This document shows positions 53,073 to 62,569 of a DNA stretch of 64,000 bases, one piece after another. The stretch is taken from the NCBI RefSeq assembly GCF_003327285.1, contig NZ_KZ848473.1, positions 1,054,001 to 1,118,000 of the forward strand, written 5' to 3'. The stretch is from Microbacterium sorbitolivorans. Lineage in GTDB: Bacteria; Actinomycetota; Actinomycetes; Actinomycetales; Microbacteriaceae. A model generated the notes under the pieces. That model made no database searches and was not told the origin of the DNA. It saw only the letters and a list, made by a program, of their open reading frames with translations. Each line of letters starts with the position of its first letter. The first letter of the stretch is position 1. A program made the translations under genes and the position numbers.

Positions 53073-54455
53073 TTAGAAGATCGCGTAGACGGCGAGGACG
53101 ATTGCGAAACCGATGAGCGACTCGATCGCCTGCTGCACCGTCCAGGTCTTCAGCGTGGTCTTGACGTCCATGTTCATCAGCTTGCCGACGAGCCAGAAGC
53201 CCGAGTCGTTGACGTGGCTACCGAACACACTTCCCGCGGCGGTCGCGAGCGTGATGGCCGCGATGTCGACGGTGCTGAAGTCGCCCGCGAGGACGGCGGG
53301 TGCCATGAGGCCGGCCGTCGTGACGAGCGCGACGGTCGCGGATCCCTGCGCGAGGCGCAGGAGCACCGAGATGATGTAGGCCGCGAAGATGACGGGCAGA
53401 CCGAGGTCGGCCAGCACGTCGGCGAGCGCGTCACCGATGCCCGAGGCGCGGAGCACGCCACCGAACATTCCGCCGGCGCCCGTGATGAGGATCACGGAGG
53501 CAACGGTGCCGAGGGTGCCGTCGACGAGCTTCTCGAGCGCGGATCCGGTCTCGCCGCGGAACTTGCCGAGGACGAGCATCGCGATAAGCACCGAGATGAG
53601 GAGGGCGACGGGCGCCGTGCCGATCATCGACAGGGCCTGGGCCCAGGTCGCGTTGGTGTCGACGACGCCGATCGAGCCGAGCGCGTTGAGGCCCGTGTTG
53701 AAGAGGATCAGGACGATCGGGATGAGGAGGATCGCGATGACGACGCCGGGCTTCGGCGGGTTCTGCGGCTGATCCTCGTCGACCTCGCCGAACAGGGCGG
53801 GGACGGGAAGCGGGATGCGCTTGCTGATGAAGCGACCCCAGACCTGACCCGAGAGGTACCAGGTCGGGATGACGACGACGATGCCGACGAGCAGCACGAT
53901 GCCGAGGTTGGCGCCGTAGAGCTCGGTCGCCGAGACGGGGCCGGGGTGCGGCGGCAGGAACACGTGCATGACGGAGAAGGCGGCGGCGCCCGTGATTCCG
54001 TACAGCAGGAGGTTGTTACCGCCGAGGCGACGCGCGACCGCGAAGATGATCGGCAGCATGACCACGAGGCCCGCATCGAAGAAGATCGGGAAACCGAGGA
54101 TGAGCGAGGTGACACCGAGCGCGAACGCGGCGTTCTTCTCACCGAAGATGCGCACCATCATCTCGGCGATGGCCTTCGCGCCACCGGACGATTCGATGAG
54201 CTTGCCGAGCACGGCACCGAGGCCGATCAGCAGGGCGACGGACCCGAGGGTTCCGCCGAAGTCGCTCGTGAGCTGGGCGACGATCTTGCCGAGCGGAAGG
54301 CCCGTGGCGATCGCCGTCAGGAGCGACACGATGATCAGGGTCAGGAACGCGTGAACGCGCAGCTTGATCACGAGGAACAGGATGAGCGCGATCGCGACGA
54401 CCGCGATCGAAAGCAACGGGCCAGCGCCGAGCGTCTGGGTCCATTCTTCTGTCAT
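53073..54455 (-). CDS. gntP: GntP-family gluconate/idonate:H+ symporter
   Basis: A 460-residue permease with about twelve helices. ALLIGLGAVLGKLIESSGGA, SLILGFPIFFDAGLVVMLP and FLPPHPGPVSATELYGANLG are GntP family motifs, and VFGSHVNDSGFW lies near the C-terminus. GGAGAAG precedes the ATG. It is the first gene of the catabolic operon (permease, 5-dehydrogenase, idonate dehydrogenase, kinase) and is divergent from the FadR-type regulator. Confidence 0.95.
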   Translation of the reverse strand: MTEEWTQTLGAGPLLSIAVVAIALILFLVIKLRVHAFLTLIIVSLLTAIATGLPLGKIVAQLTSDFGGTLGSVALLIGLGAVLGKLIESSGGAKAIAEMMVRIFGEKNAAFALGVTSLILGFPIFFDAGLVVMLPIIFAVARRLGGNNLLLYGITGAAAFSVMHVFLPPHPGPVSATELYGANLGIVLLVGIVVVIPTWYLSGQVWGRFISKRIPLPVPALFGEVDEDQPQNPPKPGVVIAILLIPIVLILFNTGLNALGSIGVVDTNATWAQALSMIGTAPVALLISVLIAMLVLGKFRGETGSALEKLVDGTLGTVASVILITGAGGMFGGVLRASGIGDALADVLADLGLPVIFAAYIISVLLRLAQGSATVALVTTAGLMAPAVLAGDFSTVDIAAITLATAAGSVFGSHVNDSGFWLVGKLMNMDVKTTLKTWTVQQAIESLIGFAIVLAVYAIF

Positions 54456-54517
54456 GGCTTCTCCGTTGAAGAGGCATGGGCGTCGCGAAGTTGCGGCGCC
54501 GTGAACGAAAAGTACTA

Positions 54518-54555
54518 CTTATGCAAATGGTAAAGTAACACTAATACCGCATAAG
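54518..54555. promoter_or_regulatory. AT-rich divergent regulatory region with inverted repeat
   Basis: CTTATGC (54518-54524) and GCATAAG (54549-54555) are inverted 7-bp arms around an AT-rich core, 11 bases before the regulator ATG and about 63 bases before the gntP ATG. It is the natural place for the FadR-type regulator to bind both promoters. Confidence 0.5.
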
Positions 54556-54565
54556 GGGAAGCGCG

Positions 54566-55255
54566 ATGGCCGCACTGCATGGCGATATCACTGATGATCT
54601 CGGCGCCCGGATCGCGTCGGGCGAGCTCCCGACGGGGGCTGTTCTGACGCTGGCCGGCCTCGAGAGTGAATATGACGCGTCGCGTACCGTTGTGCGAGAG
54701 GCAGTTCGCGTTCTCGAGACGATGGGCCTCGTCGCGAGCCGTCGGCGCGTCGGCATCACGGTGCGCCCGCGCGACGATTGGGACGCCTTCTCACCCCAGC
54801 TGATCCGCTGGAGCCTCCAGAGTCCGCTGCGCCAGCAGCAGCTCGAGTCGCTCATGGAGGTGCGCGTCGCGATCGAGCCGACCGCGGCCCGGCTCGCCGC
54901 CACCCGCGCGACGACGACTCAGCGCGCCGAACTCCGGCGCCTCGCGGCGCGCCTCGCCGAGCTCGGCGCGACGGGTCAGGGCGCGAGCGACGAGTTCCAC
55001 GCCGTCGACGTCGAGTTTCACGCCCTGTTGCTGCGCGCCTCGGGCAACCCCCAGATCTCGGCGCTCTGCGAGCCCGTGCGCGAGGTTCTCGCGGGTCGCG
55101 CGCGCCTCGGCCTGACCCCCGCGGTTCCCGCCGACGGCACGCTCGAGCTACACATGGAGGTCGCCGAGGCCGTCGCGCGCTCGGCCCCGAATGAGGCCGA
55201 GACCTACTCCCGCGACCACATGATGCGGGTGTGGAACGAGATCCACGCCGACTGA
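54566..55255 (+). CDS. GntR-family regulator, FadR subfamily
   Basis: A 229-residue regulator. The N-terminal winged helix (about residues 5-70) has AGLESEYDASRTVVREAVRV and LVASRRRVGITVRP. The all-helical FCD effector domain (about 85-225) has EVRVAIEPTAARLAA and the metal-site His residues in EFHAVDVEFHALLL and LHMEVAEAV. It probably senses gluconate or idonate and represses the divergent operon. Its stop is adjacent to the stop of rsmI, with no gap. Confidence 0.93.
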   Translation: MAALHGDITDDLGARIASGELPTGAVLTLAGLESEYDASRTVVREAVRVLETMGLVASRRRVGITVRPRDDWDAFSPQLIRWSLQSPLRQQQLESLMEVRVAIEPTAARLAATRATTTQRAELRRLAARLAELGATGQGASDEFHAVDVEFHALLLRASGNPQISALCEPVREVLAGRARLGLTPAVPADGTLELHMEVAEAVARSAPNEAETYSRDHMMRVWNEIHAD

Positions 55256-56071
55256 TCAGCGCGCGGCGAGCGCCGCCTCGTAGAGCTCGCGCGAGGAGAC
55301 GTCGGCGACGGCCGACACCTCGCGGGCCGCGTCCTTGAGGCGCGCGCCGTCGGCGACGAGCGCCTGCACCTTCACGAGCGCCTCCTCGAGCGAGAGCCCC
55401 GTGGCGCTCGCGCCCTCGACGACCAGCACGACCTCGCCGCGCACGCCCTCCGAAGCCCAGTCGGCGAGCTCGGCCAGCGTTCCGCGCACGACCTGCTCGT
55501 ACATTTTGGTGAGCTCGCGGCAGACGGCGGCGCGGCGGTCGTCGCCGAACACCGCGGCCATGTCGCGCAGGGTCTGCTCCGTGCGCGTGGGCGCCTCGAA
55601 GAACACGAGCGTGCGCGGATCCTGTGCCACGGCGCCGAACGCGCGCGCCTTCTCCCCCGCCTTGCGCGGCACGAAACCCTCGAACGCGAAGCGATCCGTC
55701 GGCAGGCCGGAGATCGCGAGCGCCGTGAGCACCGCGCTCGGACCGGGAATCGCCGTGACCTCGACGCCCGCGGCGACGGCCGTCGCGACGAGCCCGTAGC
55801 CCGGGTCGCTCACGGTCGGCATGCCGGCGTCGCTCAGCACGACGAGGTCCTCGGTGCGGGCAAGCTCGACGAGCTCGGCCGCGACCCTCTTCTCGTTGTG
55901 GTCGTGCAGCGGCACGAGGCGCGGGCGGTTCGGGATCTGTAGCGCCGCGAGGAGCTTCTGCGTCGTGCGCGTGTCTTCGGCCGCGATCGTGGTGGCCGAG
56001 GTGAGCACCTCGATCAGCCTCCGGGAGGCGTCGCCGAGATTTCCGATCGGGGTGCCCGCGAGGATGATCAT
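55256..56071 (-). CDS. rsmI: 16S rRNA (cytidine1402-2'-O)-methyltransferase
   Basis: A 271-residue SAM-dependent enzyme of the tetrapyrrole methylase fold. IILAGTPIGNLGDASRRLIE, AEDTRTTQKLL, VVLSDAGMPTVSDPGY and AIPGPSAVLTALAISGLP are the family motifs in order. ATG at 56071 is seven bases after a TATTCT hexamer, so probably leaderless. The gap to the divergent pmt start is 23 bases. Confidence 0.97.
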   Translation of the reverse strand: MIILAGTPIGNLGDASRRLIEVLTSATTIAAEDTRTTQKLLAALQIPNRPRLVPLHDHNEKRVAAELVELARTEDLVVLSDAGMPTVSDPGYGLVATAVAAGVEVTAIPGPSAVLTALAISGLPTDRFAFEGFVPRKAGEKARAFGAVAQDPRTLVFFEAPTRTEQTLRDMAAVFGDDRRAAVCRELTKMYEQVVRGTLAELADWASEGVRGEVVLVVEGASATGLSLEEALVKVQALVADGARLKDAAREVSAVADVSSRELYEAALAAR

Positions 56072-56078
56072 GGGATCC

Positions 56079-56084
56079 AGAATA
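56079..56084 (-). promoter_or_regulatory. -10 element for rsmI
   Basis: TATTCT on the minus strand ends seven bases before the rsmI ATG. It overlaps the pmt -10 (56083-56088) by two bases, so the two promoters should exclude each other. Confidence 0.55.
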
Positions 56085-56088
56085 GGCT
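56083..56088 (+). promoter_or_regulatory. -10 element for pmt
   Basis: TAGGCT ends six bases before the pmt GTG; no ribosome-binding site. It overlaps the rsmI -10 in a 23-base divergent region. Confidence 0.55.
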
Positions 56089-56094
56089 GGTCGC

Positions 56095-57624
56095 GTGATC
56101 GAACGCCTTACGTCCCGCCGAGCGTGGCTCGCGACCCCTCAGGCCATCTGGGTGTCGCTTGCCGTCGTCACGGTCGCGGCGGCCCTCCTCCGGTTCGTCG
56201 GGCTGAGCGGCCCGCACACGCTGCTCTTCGACGAGACCTACTACGTCAAGGACGCGTGGAGCCTCATCCACCTCGGCTACGAGGGCACGTGGGGTGACGA
56301 CCCCAACCCCGCCTTCGAGGCGGGCGATGGATCCGGGTACTCGGACACCGGATCCTTCGTCGCGCACCCGCCGCTCGGAAAGTGGATCATCGGGCTGGGC
56401 CTCGCGCTCTTCGGCAACAACCCCTTCGGGTGGCGCGTCATGACGGCGGTCGTCGGAACGGCGCTCGTGCCGCTCGTCTTCGCGATCGCGAAGAAGATCA
56501 CGACGTCGGGCTGGCTCGGCATCATGGCCGCGCTCCTGCTCGCGATCGACCCGCTCGCGATCTCGATGAGCCGCGTCGCCCTGCTCGACACGCACCTCGC
56601 GTTCTTCATCCTGCTGGGCGCGTGGTTCGCGCTGCTCGATCGCGACGGCACCGTGCGGCGGATCCGCGAGGGCGCGGAGGCCAACCGGCTCGCCGGTCCC
56701 GTCGTCTGGCGCCGCCCGTGGCTCATCGCCGCGGGACTCGCTCTCGGCTTCGCGTCGGGCGTCAAGTGGTCGGGCCTCTACGCCCTCGCGATCCTCGGCC
56801 TCGCCGTCGTCGCGGCCGACTACGTCGACCGCCGCCGCGCCGGCATCGCGCGCCCGATCGAGGCCGCGATCAGCCGCCAGGGCCCCGCCTCGTTCGTGCT
56901 GCTCGTCTTCCCCGCGATCCTGACCTACCTCGTCAGCTGGGCGGGCTGGCTCGTCACCTCGGGCGGCTACGACCGCGGATCCTCGTCGAACCCGTTCGTC
57001 GCACTCTGGAACTACCACCGCTCCGTGCTGAAGTTCCACGAGGGCGTCACCTCGACCCACACCTACGCGAGCCCCGCGATCGAGTGGATCCCGATGCTCA
57101 ACCCGACGCTCATGTCGCGCGAATCGACCGACGACGGATCCGTCGGGCTCATGGCAGCCCTCCCGAACCCCCTGCTGTGGTGGGTCGGCGTCGCCGCCGT
57201 CGCCTACCTCGTGGTGCGGGTCGCCCTCGCGTACGCGCGCCGCAAGCGGGTGCACGGATCCGACCTCATCCCGATGATCGGCGTGCTCGGCACCTACGCG
57301 CCGTGGCTGCTCCTCCCCGACCGCACGATGTTCACCTTCTACGCGATCACGATCCTGCCCTTCGTGATCCTCGCCGTCGTGATCGCGGCGAAGCGGCTCG
57401 CCGAGCCGACGGATCCGGTGCTGCTGCCCGACGCGACCCGCACGGAGATCCGCCACGAGCGCGATCGCGTCGAGGCCGCTGCCGGCACCCGCCGCGTCGC
57501 CGTCTTGGTCACGCTCGCCGCCGTCACCGCCGTCGGCCTCTTCTTCCTGCCGTTCGGCACGGGGTGGATGGAGCCGGAGGCGCTCTACAAGGCGCACCTC
57601 TGGCTGCCGAGCTGGTTCCTCTAA
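56095..57624 (+). CDS. pmt: Dolichyl-phosphate-mannose--protein mannosyltransferase
   Basis: A 509-residue membrane glycosyltransferase that O-mannosylates secreted proteins from polyprenyl-phosphomannose. About eleven helices are seen. HTLLFDETYYVKDAW (about residues 41-55) holds the catalytic Asp-Glu pair of the first loop, VAHPPLGKWIIGLGLALFG the conserved HPPL motif, and SVRVAL-type helices follow. PMT next to rsmI is the standard actinobacterial arrangement. It ends at a strong hairpin. Confidence 0.96.
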   Translation: MIERLTSRRAWLATPQAIWVSLAVVTVAAALLRFVGLSGPHTLLFDETYYVKDAWSLIHLGYEGTWGDDPNPAFEAGDGSGYSDTGSFVAHPPLGKWIIGLGLALFGNNPFGWRVMTAVVGTALVPLVFAIAKKITTSGWLGIMAALLLAIDPLAISMSRVALLDTHLAFFILLGAWFALLDRDGTVRRIREGAEANRLAGPVVWRRPWLIAAGLALGFASGVKWSGLYALAILGLAVVAADYVDRRRAGIARPIEAAISRQGPASFVLLVFPAILTYLVSWAGWLVTSGGYDRGSSSNPFVALWNYHRSVLKFHEGVTSTHTYASPAIEWIPMLNPTLMSRESTDDGSVGLMAALPNPLLWWVGVAAVAYLVVRVALAYARRKRVHGSDLIPMIGVLGTYAPWLLLPDRTMFTFYAITILPFVILAVVIAAKRLAEPTDPVLLPDATRTEIRHERDRVEAAAGTRRVAVLVTLAAVTAVGLFFLPFGTGWMEPEALYKAHLWLPSWFL

Positions 57625-57627
57625 ACG

Positions 57628-57671
57628 CACAAAACCGCCGCCACCCCGATCGGGTGGCGGCGGTTTTGTGT
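57628..57671. terminator. Bidirectional terminator between pmt and the aldo/keto reductase
   Basis: A stem of about 19 bp (CACAAAACCGCCGCCACCC and complement) around a short CGAT-type loop. The AAAA/TTTT blocks lie near the outer ends of the arms, serving both convergent genes. Confidence 0.85.
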
Positions 57672-57676
57672 GCGGG

Positions 57677-58525
<849 letters not shown>

Positions 58526-58586
58526 GAGTTACGGGGAGGTCACGGAGCGGGAAATGACGAAACGTTCCATTCCGCCCCGCCCGTCG

Positions 58587-58592
58587 TAGACT
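58587..58592 (+). promoter_or_regulatory. -10 element for hrpA
   Basis: TAGACT ends eight bases before the hrpA ATG with no clear ribosome-binding site. Confidence 0.5.
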
Positions 58593-58600
58593 GGAACGCC

Positions 58601-61600
58601 ATGCCTGAAGCCGCTCCCGTCATCATCTACCCGCCCGAACTGCCCGTCAGTGGTGCGCGCGATGAGATCGCCGACGCGATCCGCGACCACCAGGTCGTCG
58701 TCGTCGCCGGCGCGACCGGATCCGGCAAGACGACCCAGCTGCCGAAGATCGCCCTCGAGCTCGGACGTTCCTCGATCGCGCACACGCAGCCGCGACGCCT
58801 CGCCGCGCGCACGATCGCCGAGCGCATCGCCGAGGAGATGCGGGTCGAGCTCGGCACGACGGTCGGCTACAAGGTGCGCTTCACCGATCAGGTCTCGGCC
58901 GAGACCAAGATCGCGCTGATGACCGACGGCATCCTGCTCAACGAGATTCACCGCGACCGGCTGCTGCGCCGCTACGACACGATCATCATCGACGAGGCGC
59001 ACGAGCGCTCGCTCAACGTCGACTTCCTGCTCGGCTATCTCAAGCGGATCCTGCCCGAGCGCCCCGACCTCAAGGTCATCATCACCTCCGCGACGATCGA
59101 CCCCGAGTCGTTCGCCGCGCACTTCGCCTCGCCCGATGGCACCCCGGCCCCGGTCATCGAGGTTTCCGGCCGCACCTTCCCGGTAGAAATCCGCTACCGC
59201 CCCTTCGGCCCCGCGTACACAACGACGCAAAAATTGGGCTCAGAGCCACAACACGCCGAGGAATCGGGTGACGACGACGAAAATTTGCGTCGTCATGTAC
59301 GGGACGAGCGGGGGTATGCGGCCGAGGATGAGGTCGGGGCCATCGTTGAGGCCCTTCGGGAGCTCGACCGCGAGGCTCCCGGGGACGTGCTCGTGTTCCT
59401 TCCCGGCGAGGCCGAGATCCGGGACGCCATGGACGCCGTCCGCGGCGCCTTCACCAACCCCGCCGCCCCCACCGAGGTCCTCCCCCTCTACGGCCGGCTG
59501 AGCGCCGCCGAACAGCACCGGGTCTTCGAGCGCTCGACGGTGCGCGGGCTGAAGCGCCGCGTGATCCTCGCGACGAACGTCGCGGAGACCTCGCTCACCG
59601 TTCCCGGCATCAAGTACGTCATCGACGCCGGCACGGCGCGCATCTCGCGCTACGCCAGCCGCGCGAAGGTGCAGCGCCTGCCCATCGAGGCGATCTCGCA
59701 GGCCTCGGCGCAGCAGCGCTCGGGCCGCGCGGGCCGCACGAGCGACGGCATCGCGATCCGCCTCTACGCGCAGGACGACTTCGACAAGCGCCCCGAGTTC
59801 ACGGACCCGGAGGTGCTCCGCACCTCGCTCGCCTCTGTCGTGCTGCAGATGCTGTCGCTCGGCTTCGGCGACATCCAGGCGTTCGACTTCCTCACGCCGC
59901 CAGATTCCCGCGGCGTCAAGGCCGCGTTCGACCTGCTGACCGAGCTCGGCGCCGTCACCCTCACGCGCGGCGAGCCGAGGCTCACGAAGATCGGCCGCCA
60001 GATCGCGCGCCTGCCGATCGACCCGCGCTTCGCGCGCATGCTCGTCGAGGCGGCCCGCGTCGGCGTGACCGACGACGTGCTCGCGATCGTCGCGGGCCTG
60101 TCGATCCAGGACGTGCGCGAGCGCCCCGAGGAGCAGCGCGAGCAGGCGACGGCCGCGCACGCGCGGTTCACGGATCCGTCGAGCGACTTCCTCTCGCTGC
60201 TGAAGCTGTGGGAGCACCTGCGGAAGCGGCAGAAGGATCTCGGATCCAGCGCGTTCCGCCGCGAGGTGCGCGCCGACTTCCTGAACTACGTGCGCGTGCG
60301 CGAGTGGTTCGATGTGCACCGCCAGCTGCGCTCGCTCACGCGCGACCTCGATCGCGCCGCGCAGGCACCCGAGACGACCCCCGCGACCGAGGGCGGCCAC
60401 CCGCGCGGCGACGCGATCCACCGCGCCATCCTCGCGGGTCTCCTCAGCCAGATCGGCGTGCTCGACGAGCGCGAGGCGAACAAGCAGCGCGGCGCGAAGC
60501 GCCCGGGACCTGCCGTGTACCGCGGCGCTCGGGGCGTCTCGTTCTCGATCTTCCCCGGATCGGGCCTCCGCAAGGCCAAGCCGAAGGCCGTCATGACGGC
60601 CGAGCTCGTCGAGACCTCGCGGCTCTTCGCCCGCACGGTCGCGGCGATCGACATCGCGTGGGCAGAGTCTCTCGCGGGCGACCTCGCGAAGCGCCAGATC
60701 ACCGAGCCGCACTGGTCGAAGGACGCCGGCGCCGCCGTCGCCTACGAGAAGGTCACGCTCTTCGGCGTCGAGATCGTGCCGAAGAGACGGATCCAGTTCG
60801 CCCGCGTCGACCGCGCCGCGGCGCGCGAGATGTTCGTGCGGCACGCGCTCGTCGAGGGCGAGTGGGATCCGCAGGTACTCGCGAAGCCCGTCACGCGCTT
60901 CCTGCGCGTCAACGCCGAGCTGCGCCGCAAGCTCGAGAAGCTCGAGGAGCGGGAGCGCCGGCGCGACATCCTCGCGGGCGACGAGGCCGTCTACGCGTTC
61001 TACGAGGCCCGGATCCCCGCCGACGTGTTCGACGTGCGCAGCTTCGAGAAGTGGTGGCGCGGCGCGCTCGAGACGACGCCGAACCTGCTGTCGATGCGCG
61101 AGCAGGACCTGCTCGACGGCGAGGCGACGAGCGACGCCCGCGACTTCCCGACGCGGTGGGCTCAGGGCGACCAGACGCTGAACCTCGCGTACCGCTTCGA
61201 GCCCGGCGCGGCCGACGACGGCGTGAGCGTCGTGATCCCCCTCGCGCTGCTCGCCTCGATCGAGGCGCGCGGCTTCGACTGGCAGGTTCCGGGCCTCCGC
61301 GCCGAACTCGTCACGGCGATGCTCAAGGCGCTCCCGAAGGCGACGCGCCGCCACGTCGTGCCCGCCGCCGACTGGTCGGCGAAGTTCGCCGAGGAGCTCG
61401 CGAACCTCGGCCCCGAGAGCACGAACGGCCTGCCCGAGCAGGGGCTCGCCGACGCGCTCGCCCGGCTCGTGCAGCGCCAGGCAAACCAGCCCGTGACGGC
61501 CGCCGACTTCGACCTCGAGCGCGTGCCCGGGCACCTCACGATGAACTTCCGCGCCGTCGACCACCGCGGCCGCGTCGCCGGAAACGACCGCGACCTCGAC

Positions 61601-62569
61601 GCCCTCAAAAAGAAGCTGAGCGGTAGAGCGCGCGATTCCGTCGCGCAGCAGATCAGCCGCGCGACGCCCGCGCAACAGGTCGCGCAGGCGACCGGATCCG
61701 CCCCGCAGGGCATCGAGAAGAAGGGCCTCACCGCCTGGACCTTCGGCGACCTGCCCGCGCAGGTCGACACCCGCGTCGCCGGCGGCGTCGTGCGCGGCTA
61801 CCCCGCGATCATCGACGAGAAGACCTCCGTCGCGATCCGGCTCGAGGCCACCGCCGACGAGGCCGCCTTCCAGACCCGCAGGGGCCTCGCGCGCCTGCTC
61901 GCCCTGACGGTGCCCTCCCCCGTGTCGTACGTGCAGGAGCACCTGTCGTCGCAGGAGAAACTCGCCCTCGCCGCCGCACCCTACGCGTCGGCCAAGGCGG
62001 TGATCGAGGATTGCCGCGCGGCGATCTTCGACGCCGCGATCGCGGCCCGCGGATCCGTGCGCACGCAGGCGGAGTTCGACGCGCTGCGGCAGGAGGTCAC
62101 GCAGTCGAGCGTCGACGGCGTCTTCGAGGCCGTATCGCTCGTCGCGAAGATCATCACCGGCTGGCGCGACGTCGAGCGCGCCATGAAGCGCGCGAACTCG
62201 ATGTCGCTCCTCGGCGCGCTGAACGACGTGCGCGGCCAGCTCGAGGGCCTCGTGCACGCCGGCTTCGTGCGCGAGACCGGCCTCGAGCGCCTGCGCCACC
62301 TGCCCCGCTACCTTCAGGGCGCGAAGATCCGCGTCGAGCAGCTCGCCGACGCCGCCGGCCGCGACCGCGCCTGGATGACCGAGTTCGAGAAGGCATCGAA
62401 GCTCTTCGCCGACGCCGGCGGATCCGTGCCCCTCGGCGAGCGCGCCGACGAGAAGATCGTGCACGCGCGCTGGATGCTCGAGGAGCTGCGCGTCGGGCTG
62501 TTTGCCCAGCGCCTCGGCACTGCCGAGACGGTGTCGGTGCAGCGGATCCAGAAGGCCCTGAATTCGTGA
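58601..62569 (+). CDS. hrpA: ATP-dependent RNA helicase HrpA
   Basis: A 1322-residue DEAH-box helicase. VVAGATGSGKTTQLPK (Walker A, about residue 36), IIIDEAHERSL (DEAH, about 129), VIITSATIDPESF (motif III) and QQRSGRAGRTSDG (motif VI) form the core, followed by HA2, OB and the long DUF3418 C-terminal region. HrpA rescues stalled ribosomes by acting on mRNA. A palindromic segment at 59215-59300 adds about 30 residues (205-234) between the RecA-like domains. The upstream open frame to 57668 is a shadow of the neighbouring gene. The stop overlaps the next GTG. Confidence 0.96.
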   Translation: MPEAAPVIIYPPELPVSGARDEIADAIRDHQVVVVAGATGSGKTTQLPKIALELGRSSIAHTQPRRLAARTIAERIAEEMRVELGTTVGYKVRFTDQVSAETKIALMTDGILLNEIHRDRLLRRYDTIIIDEAHERSLNVDFLLGYLKRILPERPDLKVIITSATIDPESFAAHFASPDGTPAPVIEVSGRTFPVEIRYRPFGPAYTTTQKLGSEPQHAEESGDDDENLRRHVRDERGYAAEDEVGAIVEALRELDREAPGDVLVFLPGEAEIRDAMDAVRGAFTNPAAPTEVLPLYGRLSAAEQHRVFERSTVRGLKRRVILATNVAETSLTVPGIKYVIDAGTARISRYASRAKVQRLPIEAISQASAQQRSGRAGRTSDGIAIRLYAQDDFDKRPEFTDPEVLRTSLASVVLQMLSLGFGDIQAFDFLTPPDSRGVKAAFDLLTELGAVTLTRGEPRLTKIGRQIARLPIDPRFARMLVEAARVGVTDDVLAIVAGLSIQDVRERPEEQREQATAAHARFTDPSSDFLSLLKLWEHLRKRQKDLGSSAFRREVRADFLNYVRVREWFDVHRQLRSLTRDLDRAAQAPETTPATEGGHPRGDAIHRAILAGLLSQIGVLDEREANKQRGAKRPGPAVYRGARGVSFSIFPGSGLRKAKPKAVMTAELVETSRLFARTVAAIDIAWAESLAGDLAKRQITEPHWSKDAGAAVAYEKVTLFGVEIVPKRRIQFARVDRAAAREMFVRHALVEGEWDPQVLAKPVTRFLRVNAELRRKLEKLEERERRRDILAGDEAVYAFYEARIPADVFDVRSFEKWWRGALETTPNLLSMREQDLLDGEATSDARDFPTRWAQGDQTLNLAYRFEPGAADDGVSVVIPLALLASIEARGFDWQVPGLRAELVTAMLKALPKATRRHVVPAADWSAKFAEELANLGPESTNGLPEQGLADALARLVQRQANQPVTAADFDLERVPGHLTMNFRAVDHRGRVAGNDRDLDALKKKLSGRARDSVAQQISRATPAQQVAQATGSAPQGIEKKGLTAWTFGDLPAQVDTRVAGGVVRGYPAIIDEKTSVAIRLEATADEAAFQTRRGLARLLALTVPSPVSYVQEHLSSQEKLALAAAPYASAKAVIEDCRAAIFDAAIAARGSVRTQAEFDALRQEVTQSSVDGVFEAVSLVAKIITGWRDVERAMKRANSMSLLGALNDVRGQLEGLVHAGFVRETGLERLRHLPRYLQGAKIRVEQLADAAGRDRAWMTEFEKASKLFADAGGSVPLGERADEKIVHARWMLEELRVGLFAQRLGTAETVSVQRIQKALNS
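59215..59300. repeat. 86-bp imperfect palindrome inside hrpA
   Basis: Outer arms 59215-59235 and 59280-59300 pair at 17 of 21 positions, including the exact core ACGACGCAAA (59222-59231) / TTTGCGTCGT (59284-59293) and GTAC at each end. The middle holds a small hairpin (GGCTC-AGA-GAGCC type). The segment is clearly more AT-rich than the flanking codons and is read in frame as TTTQKLGSEPQHAEESGDDD and beyond. Confidence 0.9.

Noticed and set aside
59240..62464. A 1074-codon open frame on the minus strand opposite hrpA
   Set aside because: It is the usual high-GC antisense shadow: Arg/Glu/Ala/Val-rich composition, no domain, and the plus strand is a clear HrpA.
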